The notes: generated by a model not told the origin, from the letters alone. 64,000 bases of DNA from Natronorubrum aibiense (GCF_009392895.1 NZ_CP045488.1:3100001-3164000); one strand, 5' to 3'. Shown: positions 19,470 through 27,767, counted from the stretch's first letter. Made by a program: numbers and translations.

Positions 19470-20623
19470 TGTGCTGCCTCCATGATCGTCGTAATCACGC
19501 AGTTGCCGAAGCCGCCGACGTTGCAGGCCAGACCGACGTCGGCCTCGACCTGTCGTGGTCCGGCTTCACCCATGAGTTGTTCGTAGATCTCGACACCCTG
19601 TGCGACGCCGCTTGCGCCGAGCGGATGACCCTTCGATTTGAGCCCGCCGGAGGTGTTGACCGGCAACTCGCCGGTGTCACGCTCGGTGTAGCCCTCCTCG
19701 ATCAGCTTCCAGGCCTCGCCCTGCTCGGCGAAGCCGAGTCCCTCCATCTGGAGGAACTCGAGAATGGTGAACATGTCGTGGAGTTCGGCGACGTCGATGT
19801 CGTCGGGGCCGTAGCCGCTCATCTCGTAGGCACCCTTGCCACTCTCGACGACGCCACCCATGATCGTCGGATCCTCGCGCTCGTGGACGACGTGGGTGTC
19901 CGTCGCGCCGTCGATACCCGCGACGACGACGTAGTCGTCGGTGTACTCCTTGGCGACGGATTCGGGACAAAGCATCAGTGCGGCCGAGCCGTCCGTGATC
20001 GGACAGAAGTCGTACAGCCGCAGCGGGTCGGCGACGATCGGTGACTCCAGCACCGTCTCGAGGTCGACTTCCTTCTGGAACTGGGCGTTGGGGTTGTCGA
20101 CGCCGTTTTTGTGGTTTTTGACTGCGACTTTGCCGAGGCTCTCACGCGGCGCGTCGAACCGCTCCAGATAGTGCCGAGCCGTCAGCCCGGCAAACGACGG
20201 CAGCGTGACGCCGGTTTTGTACTCGGCTGGATGGGTCAGCGACGCGATGACGTCGGTCGCTTCGACGGTCGTCCGGTGAGTCATCTTCTCGCCGCCGACG
20301 AGCAGCGTCATGTCGCTTGCGCCGCTGGCGACCGACTGCCAGGCCGCGTAGATCCCAGCACCGCCGCTGGAACTCGTCTGGTCGACACGCTGGGTGTACG
20401 CCGGCATCGCGTCCAAGTCGTGTGCCAGCGCGTTCGGTACCCCAGTCTGTCCTTCGAACTCCCCGCTTGCCATGTTCGAGACGTACAGATGGTCGACGTC
20501 AGTCGCGTCGACACCCGCATCGTCGAGACACTCAATCCCGGCCTCTGCGAGGAGGTCCATGATCCAGCCCTCGCGTTGCCCGAACTTGGTCATCGAGGCT
20601 CCGATGATTGCAACACGTTCCAT
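19466..20623 (-). CDS. Thiolase family protein with Ser at the expected nucleophile position
   Basis: 385 residues of the archaeal/SCP-2-type thiolase family, normal length. Family landmarks: 'VAIIGASMTKFG' at the start, 'GVVESGKGAYEMSG', and near the C-terminus 'NTSGGLKSKGHPLGASG' with the catalytic His, then 'CNVGGFGNC'. The N-terminal nucleophile normally lies in a C-A-S-G-G loop; here the loop reads 'VDQTSSSGGAG' (residues 80-90), with Ser84 in place of Cys. Acetyl-CoA condensation by the classic Cys mechanism is therefore doubtful unless Ser or another Cys substitutes. It is coupled to the OB-fold partner downstream. A TATA box sits 28 bases before the ATG (leaderless). It may act in acyl-CoA or mevalonate-type chemistry, but this is not proven. 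Confidence 0.88.
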   Translation of the reverse strand: MERVAIIGASMTKFGQREGWIMDLLAEAGIECLDDAGVDATDVDHLYVSNMASGEFEGQTGVPNALAHDLDAMPAYTQRVDQTSSSGGAGIYAAWQSVASGASDMTLLVGGEKMTHRTTVEATDVIASLTHPAEYKTGVTLPSFAGLTARHYLERFDAPRESLGKVAVKNHKNGVDNPNAQFQKEVDLETVLESPIVADPLRLYDFCPITDGSAALMLCPESVAKEYTDDYVVVAGIDGATDTHVVHEREDPTIMGGVVESGKGAYEMSGYGPDDIDVAELHDMFTILEFLQMEGLGFAEQGEAWKLIEEGYTERDTGELPVNTSGGLKSKGHPLGASGVAQGVEIYEQLMGEAGPRQVEADVGLACNVGGFGNCVITTIMEAAQ

Positions 20624-20645
20624 ATCTTACCAAATTATAGTCAAC

Positions 20646-20655
20646 GATTTATATG
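20646..20655 (-). promoter_or_regulatory. TATA box of the thiolase operon
   Basis: ATATAAAT on the minus strand, centred 27-28 bases before the thiolase ATG at 20623. Confidence 0.55.
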
Positions 20656-20774
20656 TACGGGGTCACGTAATGTTAGAGTGTTTCTATCATAACTGCTGGC
20701 TAATTTCAGCCTAACGAGAAGTACTCGAGCGCCGCCACAAAATAAACCACACCGAAACCGGGCCCAACAGTCGC

Positions 20775-22076
20775 CTACGCGGACTCCGCAGCGGCCGTTC
20801 GCAACTCGGTCGCCCGTGAGCGCGCCTGTGAGATCACTGCGGGGCGGGCTTCGAACTCGACGATGACGTCTTCGTCACCGTAGGTGACGTCGTCGACGTG
20901 GGCGTTGTCGTGGATCCACGAGACCACGCTCATCGTTTCGTCGGTCATCGGCAGCAAAAGCCGTTCTTCCTGCCACTCGGGGAGTTCGGCGTCGATTCGC
21001 TCGAGCAGCGTCTCGATGTTCGCTCCCGTTTTCGCGCTGACCATCACCGGGTTCGGTGCGAGCGCCGATAGGGCGTCTCGTTTCTCCGCTAAGTCCTCCT
21101 CGTCGACCGCGTCGATCTTGTTCAACACGGTCACGATTGGCGCTTCGTTGCGCTCATAGAGGGTGTCGTGACAGGTAACGAGTTTCTCGTGGATCTCGTC
21201 GATATCCTCGCTGACGTCGACGACGAGCAAGACCAGATCCGCCCGGTAGACCGAATCGAGCGTCGATTTGAACGATTCGACCAGCCAGTGAGGCAGATCG
21301 CTGATGAACCCGACGGTATCGGTCACGAGCACGTCCCGCGGCTCAATGGCGGCCCGGCGCGTCGTCGTCCCGAGGGTCGTAAACAGCTTGTCCTGAGATT
21401 CGGCGGTCGGGTCGAGGTCGGGATGGAGGTCTTCATTCTCCTCGACGGAAATGTCCTCGGCAAGCCGTCGCAGCAGGGTCGATTTCCCGGCGTTCGTATA
21501 GCCCGCGAGCGCAACCAGATCGAATCCCGAATCACGCCGGCGTTCGCGGCGGTGCTCTTCGGTCTGCTCGATCTGCTCGAGTTCGTCCCTGATCCGGCTG
21601 ATCTGGTTTTTGATGTCCTGTTCGCGACTCTCGTCGTACTCGCCGAGCCCCATGAAGCCGGGGTGTTCCTCGCGTTTGGCCAGACTGGTCTTGGCCTCAG
21701 CACGGGGTAGTTCGTACCGAAGTTCGGCCAACTCGACCTGTAGCTGTGCCTTCCGGGTCTGTGCGCGCTGGCCGAAAATCTCGAGGATCAGGGTGAACCG
21801 ATCGATGACTTCGACGCCGTCGGGCAACAGTTTCCCGAGGTTGTACGTCTGGTACGGGCCGAGTCGGTTGTCGAAAATAACTGTCGTCGCGCCAGTGGCA
21901 CTGACCTCGTCGGCGAGCGCCTCGGCTTTCCCCTCTCCGAGCTGGAGGGCTGGGTCGGCCCGTCGTGACTGGGTGAGCTCGCCGACGACGGTGTAACCCG
22001 CCGCTTCGGCGAGGTCACGGATTTCGCTCGTATCGGGCGTTCCGGAATCGACGCGTTTTGCGATGACTGCTCTCAT
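20775..22076 (-). CDS. hflX: GTPase HflX
   Basis: 433 residues in the HflX order. The N-terminal domain has 'LQLGEGKAEALAD' and 'IFDNRLGPYQTYNLGKLL', the HflX-specific ATP-binding/glycine-rich region. A helical linker follows ('AQTRKAQLQVELAELRYELPR'-type). The GTPase domain has G1 'LAGYTNAGKSTLL', G3 'DTVGFISDLPH', G4 'NKID' and a short C-terminal domain. HflX binds the 50S ribosome and splits stalled or heat-damaged ribosomes. It appears monocistronic, with 150 bases to the divergently oriented thiolase promoter region on its 3' side and a gene-free 294 bases on its 5' side. Confidence 0.94.
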   Translation of the reverse strand: MRAVIAKRVDSGTPDTSEIRDLAEAAGYTVVGELTQSRRADPALQLGEGKAEALADEVSATGATTVIFDNRLGPYQTYNLGKLLPDGVEVIDRFTLILEIFGQRAQTRKAQLQVELAELRYELPRAEAKTSLAKREEHPGFMGLGEYDESREQDIKNQISRIRDELEQIEQTEEHRRERRRDSGFDLVALAGYTNAGKSTLLRRLAEDISVEENEDLHPDLDPTAESQDKLFTTLGTTTRRAAIEPRDVLVTDTVGFISDLPHWLVESFKSTLDSVYRADLVLLVVDVSEDIDEIHEKLVTCHDTLYERNEAPIVTVLNKIDAVDEEDLAEKRDALSALAPNPVMVSAKTGANIETLLERIDAELPEWQEERLLLPMTDETMSVVSWIHDNAHVDDVTYGDEDVIVEFEARPAVISQARSRATELRTAAAESA

Positions 22077-22370
22077 ATGGATTCCAAACTGTGTGTGTCG
22101 CTCGGGTGGGCATGTGCGAAGAAACTCGAGACCGAAACGGATCGCTCGTCGGTCCGGGCGGCCGACACCGGCGTGCGCTGCTCGAGGCGGGACGGCACAC
22201 GACGCAGCGACTGTCCGATCAGACTACGGATGCCGATCACACACCTCCGTTAGGCGAACACTAGGCATACACAGTGATACGCGCCCGACGCTCTTGAATC
22301 CCGTGCCCGATCTGGAGAGCGGGCGGACAGATCACAACAATCATTGCGGCTGACTCGAATACGACGGGTG
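22077..22370. other. Intergenic region between hflX and the FUN14 gene
   Basis: About 290 bases holding the divergent promoters of hflX (minus) and the FUN14 gene (plus). I see no open frame with haloarchaeal composition, no tRNA and no clear repeat. Confidence 0.5.
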
Positions 22371-22685
22371 ATGATAGACGTCGATCCGGCGACGCTCGTG
22401 CTCGAGTTCGGCGGGAGCGCGGTTCTCGGTGGGGTGTTGGGCGTGGCGGCGAAACAGGTCGCCAAACTCGCTGCGATCCTCATCGGCGTCCAACTGATGG
22501 CCTTTCGGTATCTCGAGTCACAGGAGATCGTAACCGTCGACTGGAACCGGCTCTCGGCGGGGCTCCTCGAAGCGCAGTCCCAGACACAGGCCCAAGCCAG
22601 CCACTGGTTCGAATCGGTGCTCGCGATGCTGTCGGTCGGCGTCGGGTTCGCCAGCGGCTTTCTGATTGGGTTTCACAAAGGATAA
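22371..22685 (+). CDS. FUN14-family membrane protein
   Basis: 104 residues. 'LEFGGSAVLGGVLGVAAKQVAKLAAILIGVQL' type sequence (key part LGGVLGVAAKQVAKLAAILIG) and 'LSVGVGFASGFLIGFHKG' at the C-terminus are the two Gly-rich membrane segments of the FUN14 family. The family is known from eukaryotic mitochondria (FUNDC1) and is conserved in haloarchaea, where the function is unknown. It is probably an integral membrane protein with an internal soluble helix ('QSQTQAQASHWFESV'). The start at ATG 22371 (MIDVDPATL) is preferred over an upstream TTG at 22344. It faces the SBDS gene, 39 bases away. Confidence 0.82.
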   Translation: MIDVDPATLVLEFGGSAVLGGVLGVAAKQVAKLAAILIGVQLMAFRYLESQEIVTVDWNRLSAGLLEAQSQTQAQASHWFESVLAMLSVGVGFASGFLIGFHKG

Positions 22686-22724
22686 CGAGTTCGGACCGAT
22701 CGAACCGGACTGGTCGGTGGCGTC

Positions 22725-23450
22725 TCAGCGCGTCTTCAGATCGTCTTTGTCCTTGACGATCTCCGTTTCGGCCGTGCCGCTCGTGTGTTCGTTGACGACG
22801 TCGTAGAAGTCGTTTTGCATCCCTGCCGGGAACGTCAACACGCCGATCCACGAGCCGTCGGGTTGCCACTCCTCGCGCTCTAAGTCGCCGAAGCCGCGGA
22901 TCTGTGCCTGTGCGCTACCGGCGTAGTCGGCGGGGATCTGGACCGCGATCGTCACCTCTTCGAACCGGATCGGGATCACCGGCCGAAGCGCCTCGAGCGC
23001 CTCGTCGACCTGTGTCTCGACTGGCTCCATCGGATCGACGGTAAAACCGGCCTCCTCGAGTGCATTTTCGATGCGCTCTGGTGGGTGGGGGGCGTTGTCC
23101 ATCTGCGGGTTGACCGCGTTCCGTGCGATCGTGTCGATCAACTGCTTGCGCTTTTGTTCTTGCATCTCACGGCGCTGATCGGCCGTGATCTGGATCTCTC
23201 CGCGTTTGATTACCTCGGGGATGATCTCGAGCGGGTCCGTCGTGTCGAAGACTTTCTCGAGGTCGTTTTCGGCCGGTCGGTCCCCTCGCGAGGCATCCTC
23301 GAAGACGTCCTCAGCGGCGATAACGTCCTCGAGATCGCCATCGAACTCGTCGCGTTTGATCGCCAGCGCCGCGTCCGGGTCGACTAACACTTCGAAGCGC
23401 GCCCCGTGTGACTCGAGTCGCGCCGTCACCGCCTCGTCGAGTGATATCAT
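22725..23450 (-). CDS. Ribosome assembly factor SBDS
   Basis: 241 residues, the normal archaeal SBDS length, with three domains: N-terminal FYSH domain ('SHGARFEVLVDPDAALAIKR', 'LEDVIAAEDVFEDASRGDR'), a central helical domain ('RREMQEQKRKQLIDTIARNAVNPQ'-type) and a C-terminal ferredoxin-like domain. It acts with elongation factor-like GTPases to release anti-association factors from 50S subunits. It is the last gene of a minus-strand run rnp3, methyltransferase, rnp2, psmA, SBDS, a grouping kept in many archaea. The start is ATG 23450, about 100 bases after the psmA stop. Confidence 0.93.
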   Translation of the reverse strand: MISLDEAVTARLESHGARFEVLVDPDAALAIKRDEFDGDLEDVIAAEDVFEDASRGDRPAENDLEKVFDTTDPLEIIPEVIKRGEIQITADQRREMQEQKRKQLIDTIARNAVNPQMDNAPHPPERIENALEEAGFTVDPMEPVETQVDEALEALRPVIPIRFEEVTIAVQIPADYAGSAQAQIRGFGDLEREEWQPDGSWIGVLTFPAGMQNDFYDVVNEHTSGTAETEIVKDKDDLKTR

Positions 23451-23553
23451 ACCGGATCATACCCCCCGAACCATTAAAAGCGCTTTTCCTGCCGGTCTCG
23501 GTCGACGAACGCACAGTGGGTGAAACCCCAAAACGGAGTCGGCGGCGTCTCGA

Positions 23554-24309
23554 TTACTCGTCGGTCTCGTCTTCACCGGTGTCGAGGAGGTCGTTCTCCT
23601 CGAGGTGAGACTCGATCTTGTCGTGGTCGAACTGCTCGAACGATTCGGTCTCGGCGTCGACCGTCGCGAGGCCGACCTCGCTCGGGAGTAAGGAGCCGTC
23701 GTTGACCGAGGCGAGCGCGTCGAGTGCGAGCGCGATACCGCCATCGAGATCCGCGTTCTCGTCGTAGTTCTCTTCTAAGTAGTCCTGAAGTTCGCCGCGG
23801 TCGGCACCGACGGCGAGTGCCTTCCACTCGTACGGCGTCCCCGAGGGGTCGGTCTCGAACAGCCGCGGCTCGCCGTTTTCAATACCGCCGACGATCAGGG
23901 CGACGCCGAAGGGTCGTGCACCGCCGACCTGGGTGTACTGCTGAATGTGGTCGGTGACCTCCTTCGTCAGCGTCTCGACACCGATCGGCTCACCGTAACG
24001 CAGCTGGTTGACCTGCGTCTGGCGGCGAGCGAAGTCGATCAGCTGACGCGCGTCGGCGACGTGGCCGGCGCTTGCGATGCCGATGTGGTTGTCGGCTTTG
24101 TGGATCTTTTCGACACTCGAGTCCTCGAGCAGCGCGGAGGGGACTCGCTTGTCGACGGCCAGCACGACACCGTCTGCCGTTCGAACACCGATACTTGCTG
24201 TTCCTCGCTTGACCGCCTCGCGAGCGTACTCGACCTGGTAGAGTCGGCCGTCGGGCGAGAAGATCGTGATGCCTCGGTCGTACGCCTGCTGTTGGGCTTG
24301 TCCCTGCAT
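23554..24309 (-). CDS. psmA: Proteasome subunit alpha
   Basis: 251 residues. The N-terminus 'AYDRGITIFSPDGRLYQVEYAREAVKRG' is the alpha-subunit signature, in which the Y-D-R gate motif controls pore opening. There is no N-terminal Thr, so it is a structural ring subunit and not the catalytic beta subunit. The C-terminus carries an acidic extension ('EENDLLDTGEDETDE') typical of haloarchaea; a final HbYX-type motif belongs to the ATPase, not here. It forms the outer rings of the 20S core with PsmB, which is encoded elsewhere. The start is five bases after the rnp2 stop, so it is in the same operon. Confidence 0.96.
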   Translation of the reverse strand: MQGQAQQQAYDRGITIFSPDGRLYQVEYAREAVKRGTASIGVRTADGVVLAVDKRVPSALLEDSSVEKIHKADNHIGIASAGHVADARQLIDFARRQTQVNQLRYGEPIGVETLTKEVTDHIQQYTQVGGARPFGVALIVGGIENGEPRLFETDPSGTPYEWKALAVGADRGELQDYLEENYDENADLDGGIALALDALASVNDGSLLPSEVGLATVDAETESFEQFDHDKIESHLEENDLLDTGEDETDE

Positions 24310-24313
24310 AGTA

Positions 24314-24799
24314 TCACGCTAAATCGTAATCGAGGTCTGTCGCGCCCGTAAACGCCTCATCGAGTCGCACGTCTGCAACGCATTCCCGCAGGACGGCGAC
24401 TCGCTCTTCGTTCCCGAACACGACGTTTCTCTCTTCAGAATCTTGCCCGCGGCGTCCTAAATAGTTTTCTTCAGCGGCACGGATCGTGCCACTGATACCG
24501 CAAACGTAGATTCCGACGGGAGCACCGTCTATCTCGTCGATACAGGACAGTGCCGCACGGGCTGGCTCCGTCTCACCGCGGCGGACCCGGACGATCGCCT
24601 CGCCGGTTTTGCCGGTATACTCGAACCTGATGACCGTCATATCGGCTCGAGCGCTTCCCGGATCACCCAGCAGGTTCTGGGCCGCATACCAACACTCGCG
24701 CTGGAAGTCACGGCGACTGATCGACGCGTCGGGCCAACTCTCGAGTTCGACGGCGAGGTACCGCCAGCGTGGCTGCAGGTGTTTCGGGAGGTGTTTCAT
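24314..24799 (-). CDS. rnp2: RNase P protein component 2 (Pop5/Rpp14)
   Basis: 161 residues beginning 'MKHLPKHLQPRWRYLAVELE', matching archaeal Pop5 (Rnp2). The order of beta segments 'MTVIRFEYTGKTGEAIVRVRRGE' (partial) and 'VGIYVCGISGTIRAAEE' follows the family. With Rpp30 (rnp3, 25472-26176) it forms the Pop5-Rpp30 subcomplex that supports the catalytic domain of the RNase P RNA in tRNA 5' maturation. The gene overlaps the methyltransferase stop by four bases (ATGA) and ends five bases before psmA. It is slightly longer than most Pop5 proteins (120-140) through a haloarchaeal C-terminal extension. Confidence 0.9.
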   Translation of the reverse strand: MKHLPKHLQPRWRYLAVELESWPDASISRRDFQRECWYAAQNLLGDPGSARADMTVIRFEYTGKTGEAIVRVRRGETEPARAALSCIDEIDGAPVGIYVCGISGTIRAAEENYLGRRGQDSEERNVVFGNEERVAVLRECVADVRLDEAFTGATDLDYDLA

Positions 24800-25488
24800 C
24801 TGTCCGTACTCTCGACTCCCTCTTCGGCTTCAGTCGGCGGTCGCTCTGCGACCAGCACGCCGACCTGGTCGTGGACGCGTTCGACGGCGGTCAGCGAGAA
24901 GCCCGCGTCTGTGAACGCATCAGCGAGCGTTCCCACAGTCGCCGGATCGTCGACTTCCGGTGAGTAAAACGGCTCATCGGGATCGGGTTCGCCGAAGAAC
25001 ATCACGTCCCCAAGGACGAACCGCCGTGGCTCGAGGGCGGCGATCACGTCGATCGCCTCGCGCTTTTCCTCGTCCGAGAGATGGTGTAGTGCGAAATTCG
25101 AGGTGACGATATCGACGTCGCCGTCGTAGTTGGGTTCCCGGAACGTGCCGTAGTCGAAATCGACGTTCTCGAGTCCCTTCTCGTCGGCTTTCCGTTTGGC
25201 CTCCTCGAGCATCCCTTCGCTGATATCGCGGCCGACGACGCGCGCTGCGTCGGGGGAGAGTGCAAGTGCGATCGCCCCCGTTCCCGTCGCGAGGTCGAGA
25301 ACGACGTCCCCGCGAGCGGAGCGAGTGCGGGCTCGAGGCGGCTCCGGCGACTCGGTGTCGTCGACCTCGGGTGCGGCGTGTTCGACGACCAGATTCGCAC
25401 AGGCGCGGTACTCGTCGGATGTGTCGTCGTCGTACTCGCCGGCGAGCTCGTCGAACCGGGCGGCGTGTTCGTCAAGACTCTTTTTCAT
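24796..25488 (-). CDS. Class I SAM-dependent methyltransferase, unknown substrate
   Basis: 230 residues with a Rossmann methyltransferase core: motif I 'VLDLATGTGAIALAL' (SAM-binding), 'VVGRDISEGMLEEA' (acidic strand 2) and 'DIVTSNFALHHLSDEEK' (motif IV region). The gene sits between rnp3 and rnp2, overlapping both ends, so it is cotranscribed with RNase P subunits. An RNA, tRNA or small-molecule substrate is possible; the 'ALHHLSDEEKREAID' part resembles ubiquinone/menaquinone-type and small-molecule methyltransferases more than RNA ones. I start at ATG 25488 (MKKSLDEHAARF), which overlaps the rnp3 end by 17 bases; an ATG at 25515 is an alternative. Confidence 0.85.
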   Translation of the reverse strand: MKKSLDEHAARFDELAGEYDDDTSDEYRACANLVVEHAAPEVDDTESPEPPRARTRSARGDVVLDLATGTGAIALALSPDAARVVGRDISEGMLEEAKRKADEKGLENVDFDYGTFREPNYDGDVDIVTSNFALHHLSDEEKREAIDVIAALEPRRFVLGDVMFFGEPDPDEPFYSPEVDDPATVGTLADAFTDAGFSLTAVERVHDQVGVLVAERPPTEAEEGVESTDR

Positions 25489-26176
25489 ATCTCCCCTGTT
25501 CGACGCCCGGCTCAATGAACGACTCGGACTGAATGTGGCGATTCCGCTCGGCGAGTCGTCCCCACTCGGTCAGCCCCTCCGTGATGAACTCCCTCGAGAA
25601 GCCGAGCTGTTCGCCCAGCGCGCACAGTTCTCGTGGCCCACGTAACTCGAGGTGGGAGGTCGGATCAGCGCTGATGACGTAGGGTGCGTCGTAGTAGCCG
25701 ACGATCTCGGCGAGTTTGCGAAGTGACTGAATGACCCGTACTCGCCGCCCCCCGCTCTGTCGAAGCACGCCCGAGAGGTTGAACTCGAGTCGAACGCCGT
25801 TCTCGACGGCGGCTTTCACGAGCACGTGGTTGATGTCGCCGCTGTCGGTCATCGGATGGGCCAGCACGTCGAGTTTCTCGTTTTCGACAGCGAACCGATT
25901 CAACGCGTTCGTGCCGCCGTGAAGCGCCAGAATCGTCTGCGAGGAGCGATAGTTACCCACTGAGCCGCCAGCCTCCTGTGGATCGGTGGCACGGATCTCG
26001 AGGCCGGAGACGACGTCGATCCCGTAGGCCTCGCTGATCCGGTCGGCGTCGTACTCGGCCCGCGAGTCGGCGTGGTTGCGGACGACCACGCCCTCGAAGC
26101 CGTAGTCGGCCGCCGTTTTGGCGAATCTGGCGACCGTGCTCTGTCCGTCGGGGTGGGCGTGGACGGCCTCGTACAT
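25472..26176 (-). CDS. rnp3: RNase P protein component 3 (Rpp30)
   Basis: 234 residues with the TIM-barrel-like (PHP-related) fold of Rpp30: start 'MYEAVHAHPDGQSTVARFAKTA', 'GFEGVVVRNHAD' and 'LAHPMTDSGDINHVLVKAAVENG'-type sequence. Archaeal Rpp30 pairs with Pop5 to activate RNase P RNA catalysis in 5' leader removal from pre-tRNAs. It is the first gene of the operon. The ATG at 26176 is followed directly by the conserved His-Pro-like segment, so I take it as the start. The palindromic element copy B lies about 90 bases upstream, between this gene and tbsP. Confidence 0.92.
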   Translation of the reverse strand: MYEAVHAHPDGQSTVARFAKTAADYGFEGVVVRNHADSRAEYDADRISEAYGIDVVSGLEIRATDPQEAGGSVGNYRSSQTILALHGGTNALNRFAVENEKLDVLAHPMTDSGDINHVLVKAAVENGVRLEFNLSGVLRQSGGRRVRVIQSLRKLAEIVGYYDAPYVISADPTSHLELRGPRELCALGEQLGFSREFITEGLTEWGRLAERNRHIQSESFIEPGVEQGRYEKES

Positions 26177-26266
26177 ACTCGAGTCGTCTCACGGCGGCGA
26201 CTTGGGGTTTGCGCCATGCAGCGACCGGAGCCCACTCAACGAACGGGACGCGCAAGCGAGCCAGTT

Positions 26267-26352
26267 CTATAGTCCCAACTGAATCGGGCGACACACTGAT
26301 CGCACAGCAGTCGTGCAATCGGGTGTCCACTGACCGTCAGTGGCTACTATAA
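26267..26352. repeat. 86-bp palindromic MITE-like element, copy B
   Basis: The element begins CTATAGTCCCAACTGAAT and ends GTCAGTGGCTACTATAA. It aligns without gaps to the copy at 3746-3831, matching at 67 of 86 positions by eye, with the terminal TCAGTGGCTACTATA identical. The two halves are imperfect inverted repeats. It lies between rnp3 (divergent promoter side) and the stop of tbsP. The extra divergence relative to copy A suggests independent, older insertions. No coding capacity. Confidence 0.75.
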
Positions 26353-26417
26353 CCCAAACCGACAACGCGACAGTTTCGCGCGGAGAAGACGTAAAGAAGC
26401 GAATAGAACGACAGGTC

Positions 26418-27236
26418 TCAGTTGAGAATCGACTGGGCGACCGTCGCGAGCTGGCCATTGTCGGCCTCTCGAAGTCGGTCGTCGCCGATCTTCAGGCGCA
26501 GGCGTGGTCGGCCAACGTCGATGGGAACCTTTTCCGTGTCGATCAGACCCATGTCCTCGAGTTTGGTCTTCGTCCGGGAGAACGTCGCTTTGGAGGCGAT
26601 GCCGACGTCTTCGCCCCACTTGCTGATGTCGTACAGCAGCGCTTCGTTTTTCGCGGCAACCAGCAGCGAAATCGTCACTTCGTCGAGCCCGTCGCCGTCG
26701 CCGCGGGCGGTCTCGAGCGAGTTGAGAATCGCCGTAAAGTCGGCTTCCGCGTCGGCGCTGATCTCTTCGGCGAGCGTCTCACGAACGTCCGTGATCGGCG
26801 GTGTCCGGAGGTTGAACTGGGAGGCGTCGGCCCAGCGGGCTGCGTAGGTGTCGTAGGTGTCCTCGACGAAACTCTCGTCGTCGGTGATGAGCCCACCGAC
26901 ACGGTCACCGGCGTGGACGATCGCGATGACGCGGTCCTCGGTGATCAGCAACGAGTTCTCGGGCGCTTCACCGAGCGTTCGTAGCCCGAGTGCGCCCTCG
27001 CTGATGAGGTCGGCAGCGTTCGAGGCGACGATGAAGTCGTCCATGACGGTCTTGAGTGTTCGCTCGCCGGCGAGCATCTGCACCGACGGGAGCTCACCGT
27101 CGAACGCGGTCGCGACCGACACGAACTCTTCGATAGCGTCTGCCGACGGATTGACCATGTAGACGTCCCCGGACGCCTCCTCGAGAACCGACTCGAGGAT
27201 ATCGTCAATCTTGTGGTTGAGTAAATTCGAGGTCAT
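26418..27236 (-). CDS. tbsP: TbsP-type transcriptional regulator (DUF5821 family)
   Basis: 272 residues. The N-terminal two-thirds is an acidic alpha/beta region starting 'MTSNLLNHKIDDILESVLEE' and including 'VYMVNPSADAIEEFV'. The C-terminal part (about 195-272) is a winged helix: 'NEALLYDISKWGEDVGIASKATFSRTKTKLEDMGLI', then 'VDVGRPRLRLKIGD'-like wing. This matches the haloarchaeal DUF5821 family, and as I recall the Haloferax member TbsP works with TrmB in glucose-dependent control of gluconeogenic genes. DNA binding by the C-terminus is likely; the N-terminal ligand is unknown. A TATA-like TTAA lies about 34 bases upstream. Confidence 0.82.
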   Translation of the reverse strand: MTSNLLNHKIDDILESVLEEASGDVYMVNPSADAIEEFVSVATAFDGELPSVQMLAGERTLKTVMDDFIVASNAADLISEGALGLRTLGEAPENSLLITEDRVIAIVHAGDRVGGLITDDESFVEDTYDTYAARWADASQFNLRTPPITDVRETLAEEISADAEADFTAILNSLETARGDGDGLDEVTISLLVAAKNEALLYDISKWGEDVGIASKATFSRTKTKLEDMGLIDTEKVPIDVGRPRLRLKIGDDRLREADNGQLATVAQSILN

Positions 27237-27478
27237 CTCTGTACAGAAGTAAACGGTTGCGACCCACTTAATTTTGTTGGCCGTTTTCGCGCGACAACTT
27301 GAACTCTGGCGACGATACCGGTAGTTTTTGTCAGGCTATCCATCGATTCTTTCGTCTCGGTTCAGGATTATTTGGGTCTTCGGCGACAAGAGTATCCGTC
27401 GTGGGGACTGAATCAAACGCCACCGTCGCGTCTCGGTGCTCGTCGGGTCGTCGACACAAAAATGAGTTCTGGCTCGGA

Positions 27479-27598
27479 TTATGGCCCTCGGTACTCGGTT
27501 ACGCGATTGAGGGGGTCGAGTTCGAGTATCGCGTTGGCGATCGGCGCGAGCACATCTTGGAGTGCAGTCCCGGCCTCGAGTAGCAGTGTCGGATCCAT
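27479..27598 (-). CDS. 39-residue small protein with its own TATA box, unknown
   Basis: A short frame encoding MDPTLLLEAGTALQDVLAPI plus 19 more residues, ending TEYRGP. It is acidic and hydrophobic like a small helical protein, and it lacks the basic character of chance frames. A clear TTTAAATA box is centred about 28 bases before the ATG, exactly the spacing expected of a leaderless mRNA. The box is nearly symmetric, so it could also drive a plus-strand frame at 27652. No family is recognised. It stands alone in the 530-base gap between tbsP and sucD. Confidence 0.45.
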   Translation of the reverse strand: MDPTLLLEAGTALQDVLAPIANAILELDPLNRVTEYRGP

Positions 27599-27621
27599 GC
27601 GTGTCCACAGACGAAACCAGG

Positions 27622-27632
27622 ATATTTAAAAA
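27622..27632. promoter_or_regulatory. Symmetric TATA box, possibly bidirectional
   Basis: ATATTTAAAAA on the plus strand. It lies 25-33 bases before the minus-strand ATG at 27598 and 22-30 bases before a plus-strand ATG at 27652, so it could serve either or both. Confidence 0.5.
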
Positions 27633-27740
27633 TACTGTCGAAACTGAAATTATGCGCAGTGTACTGGAACGCCCACACGCAGGCGTGATCAACGTCGACG
27701 TGCTGTCCGGAGACGGGTCGGTATCGCCATCCCGACGACC

Positions 27741-27746
27741 AAAAAA
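27741..27746 (-). terminator. T6 tract after sucD
   Basis: Six A on the plus strand (T6 on the minus strand), 22 bases after the sucD stop. Confidence 0.4.
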
Positions 27747-27767
27747 GATTCGCGATCGCTCGCCGCG

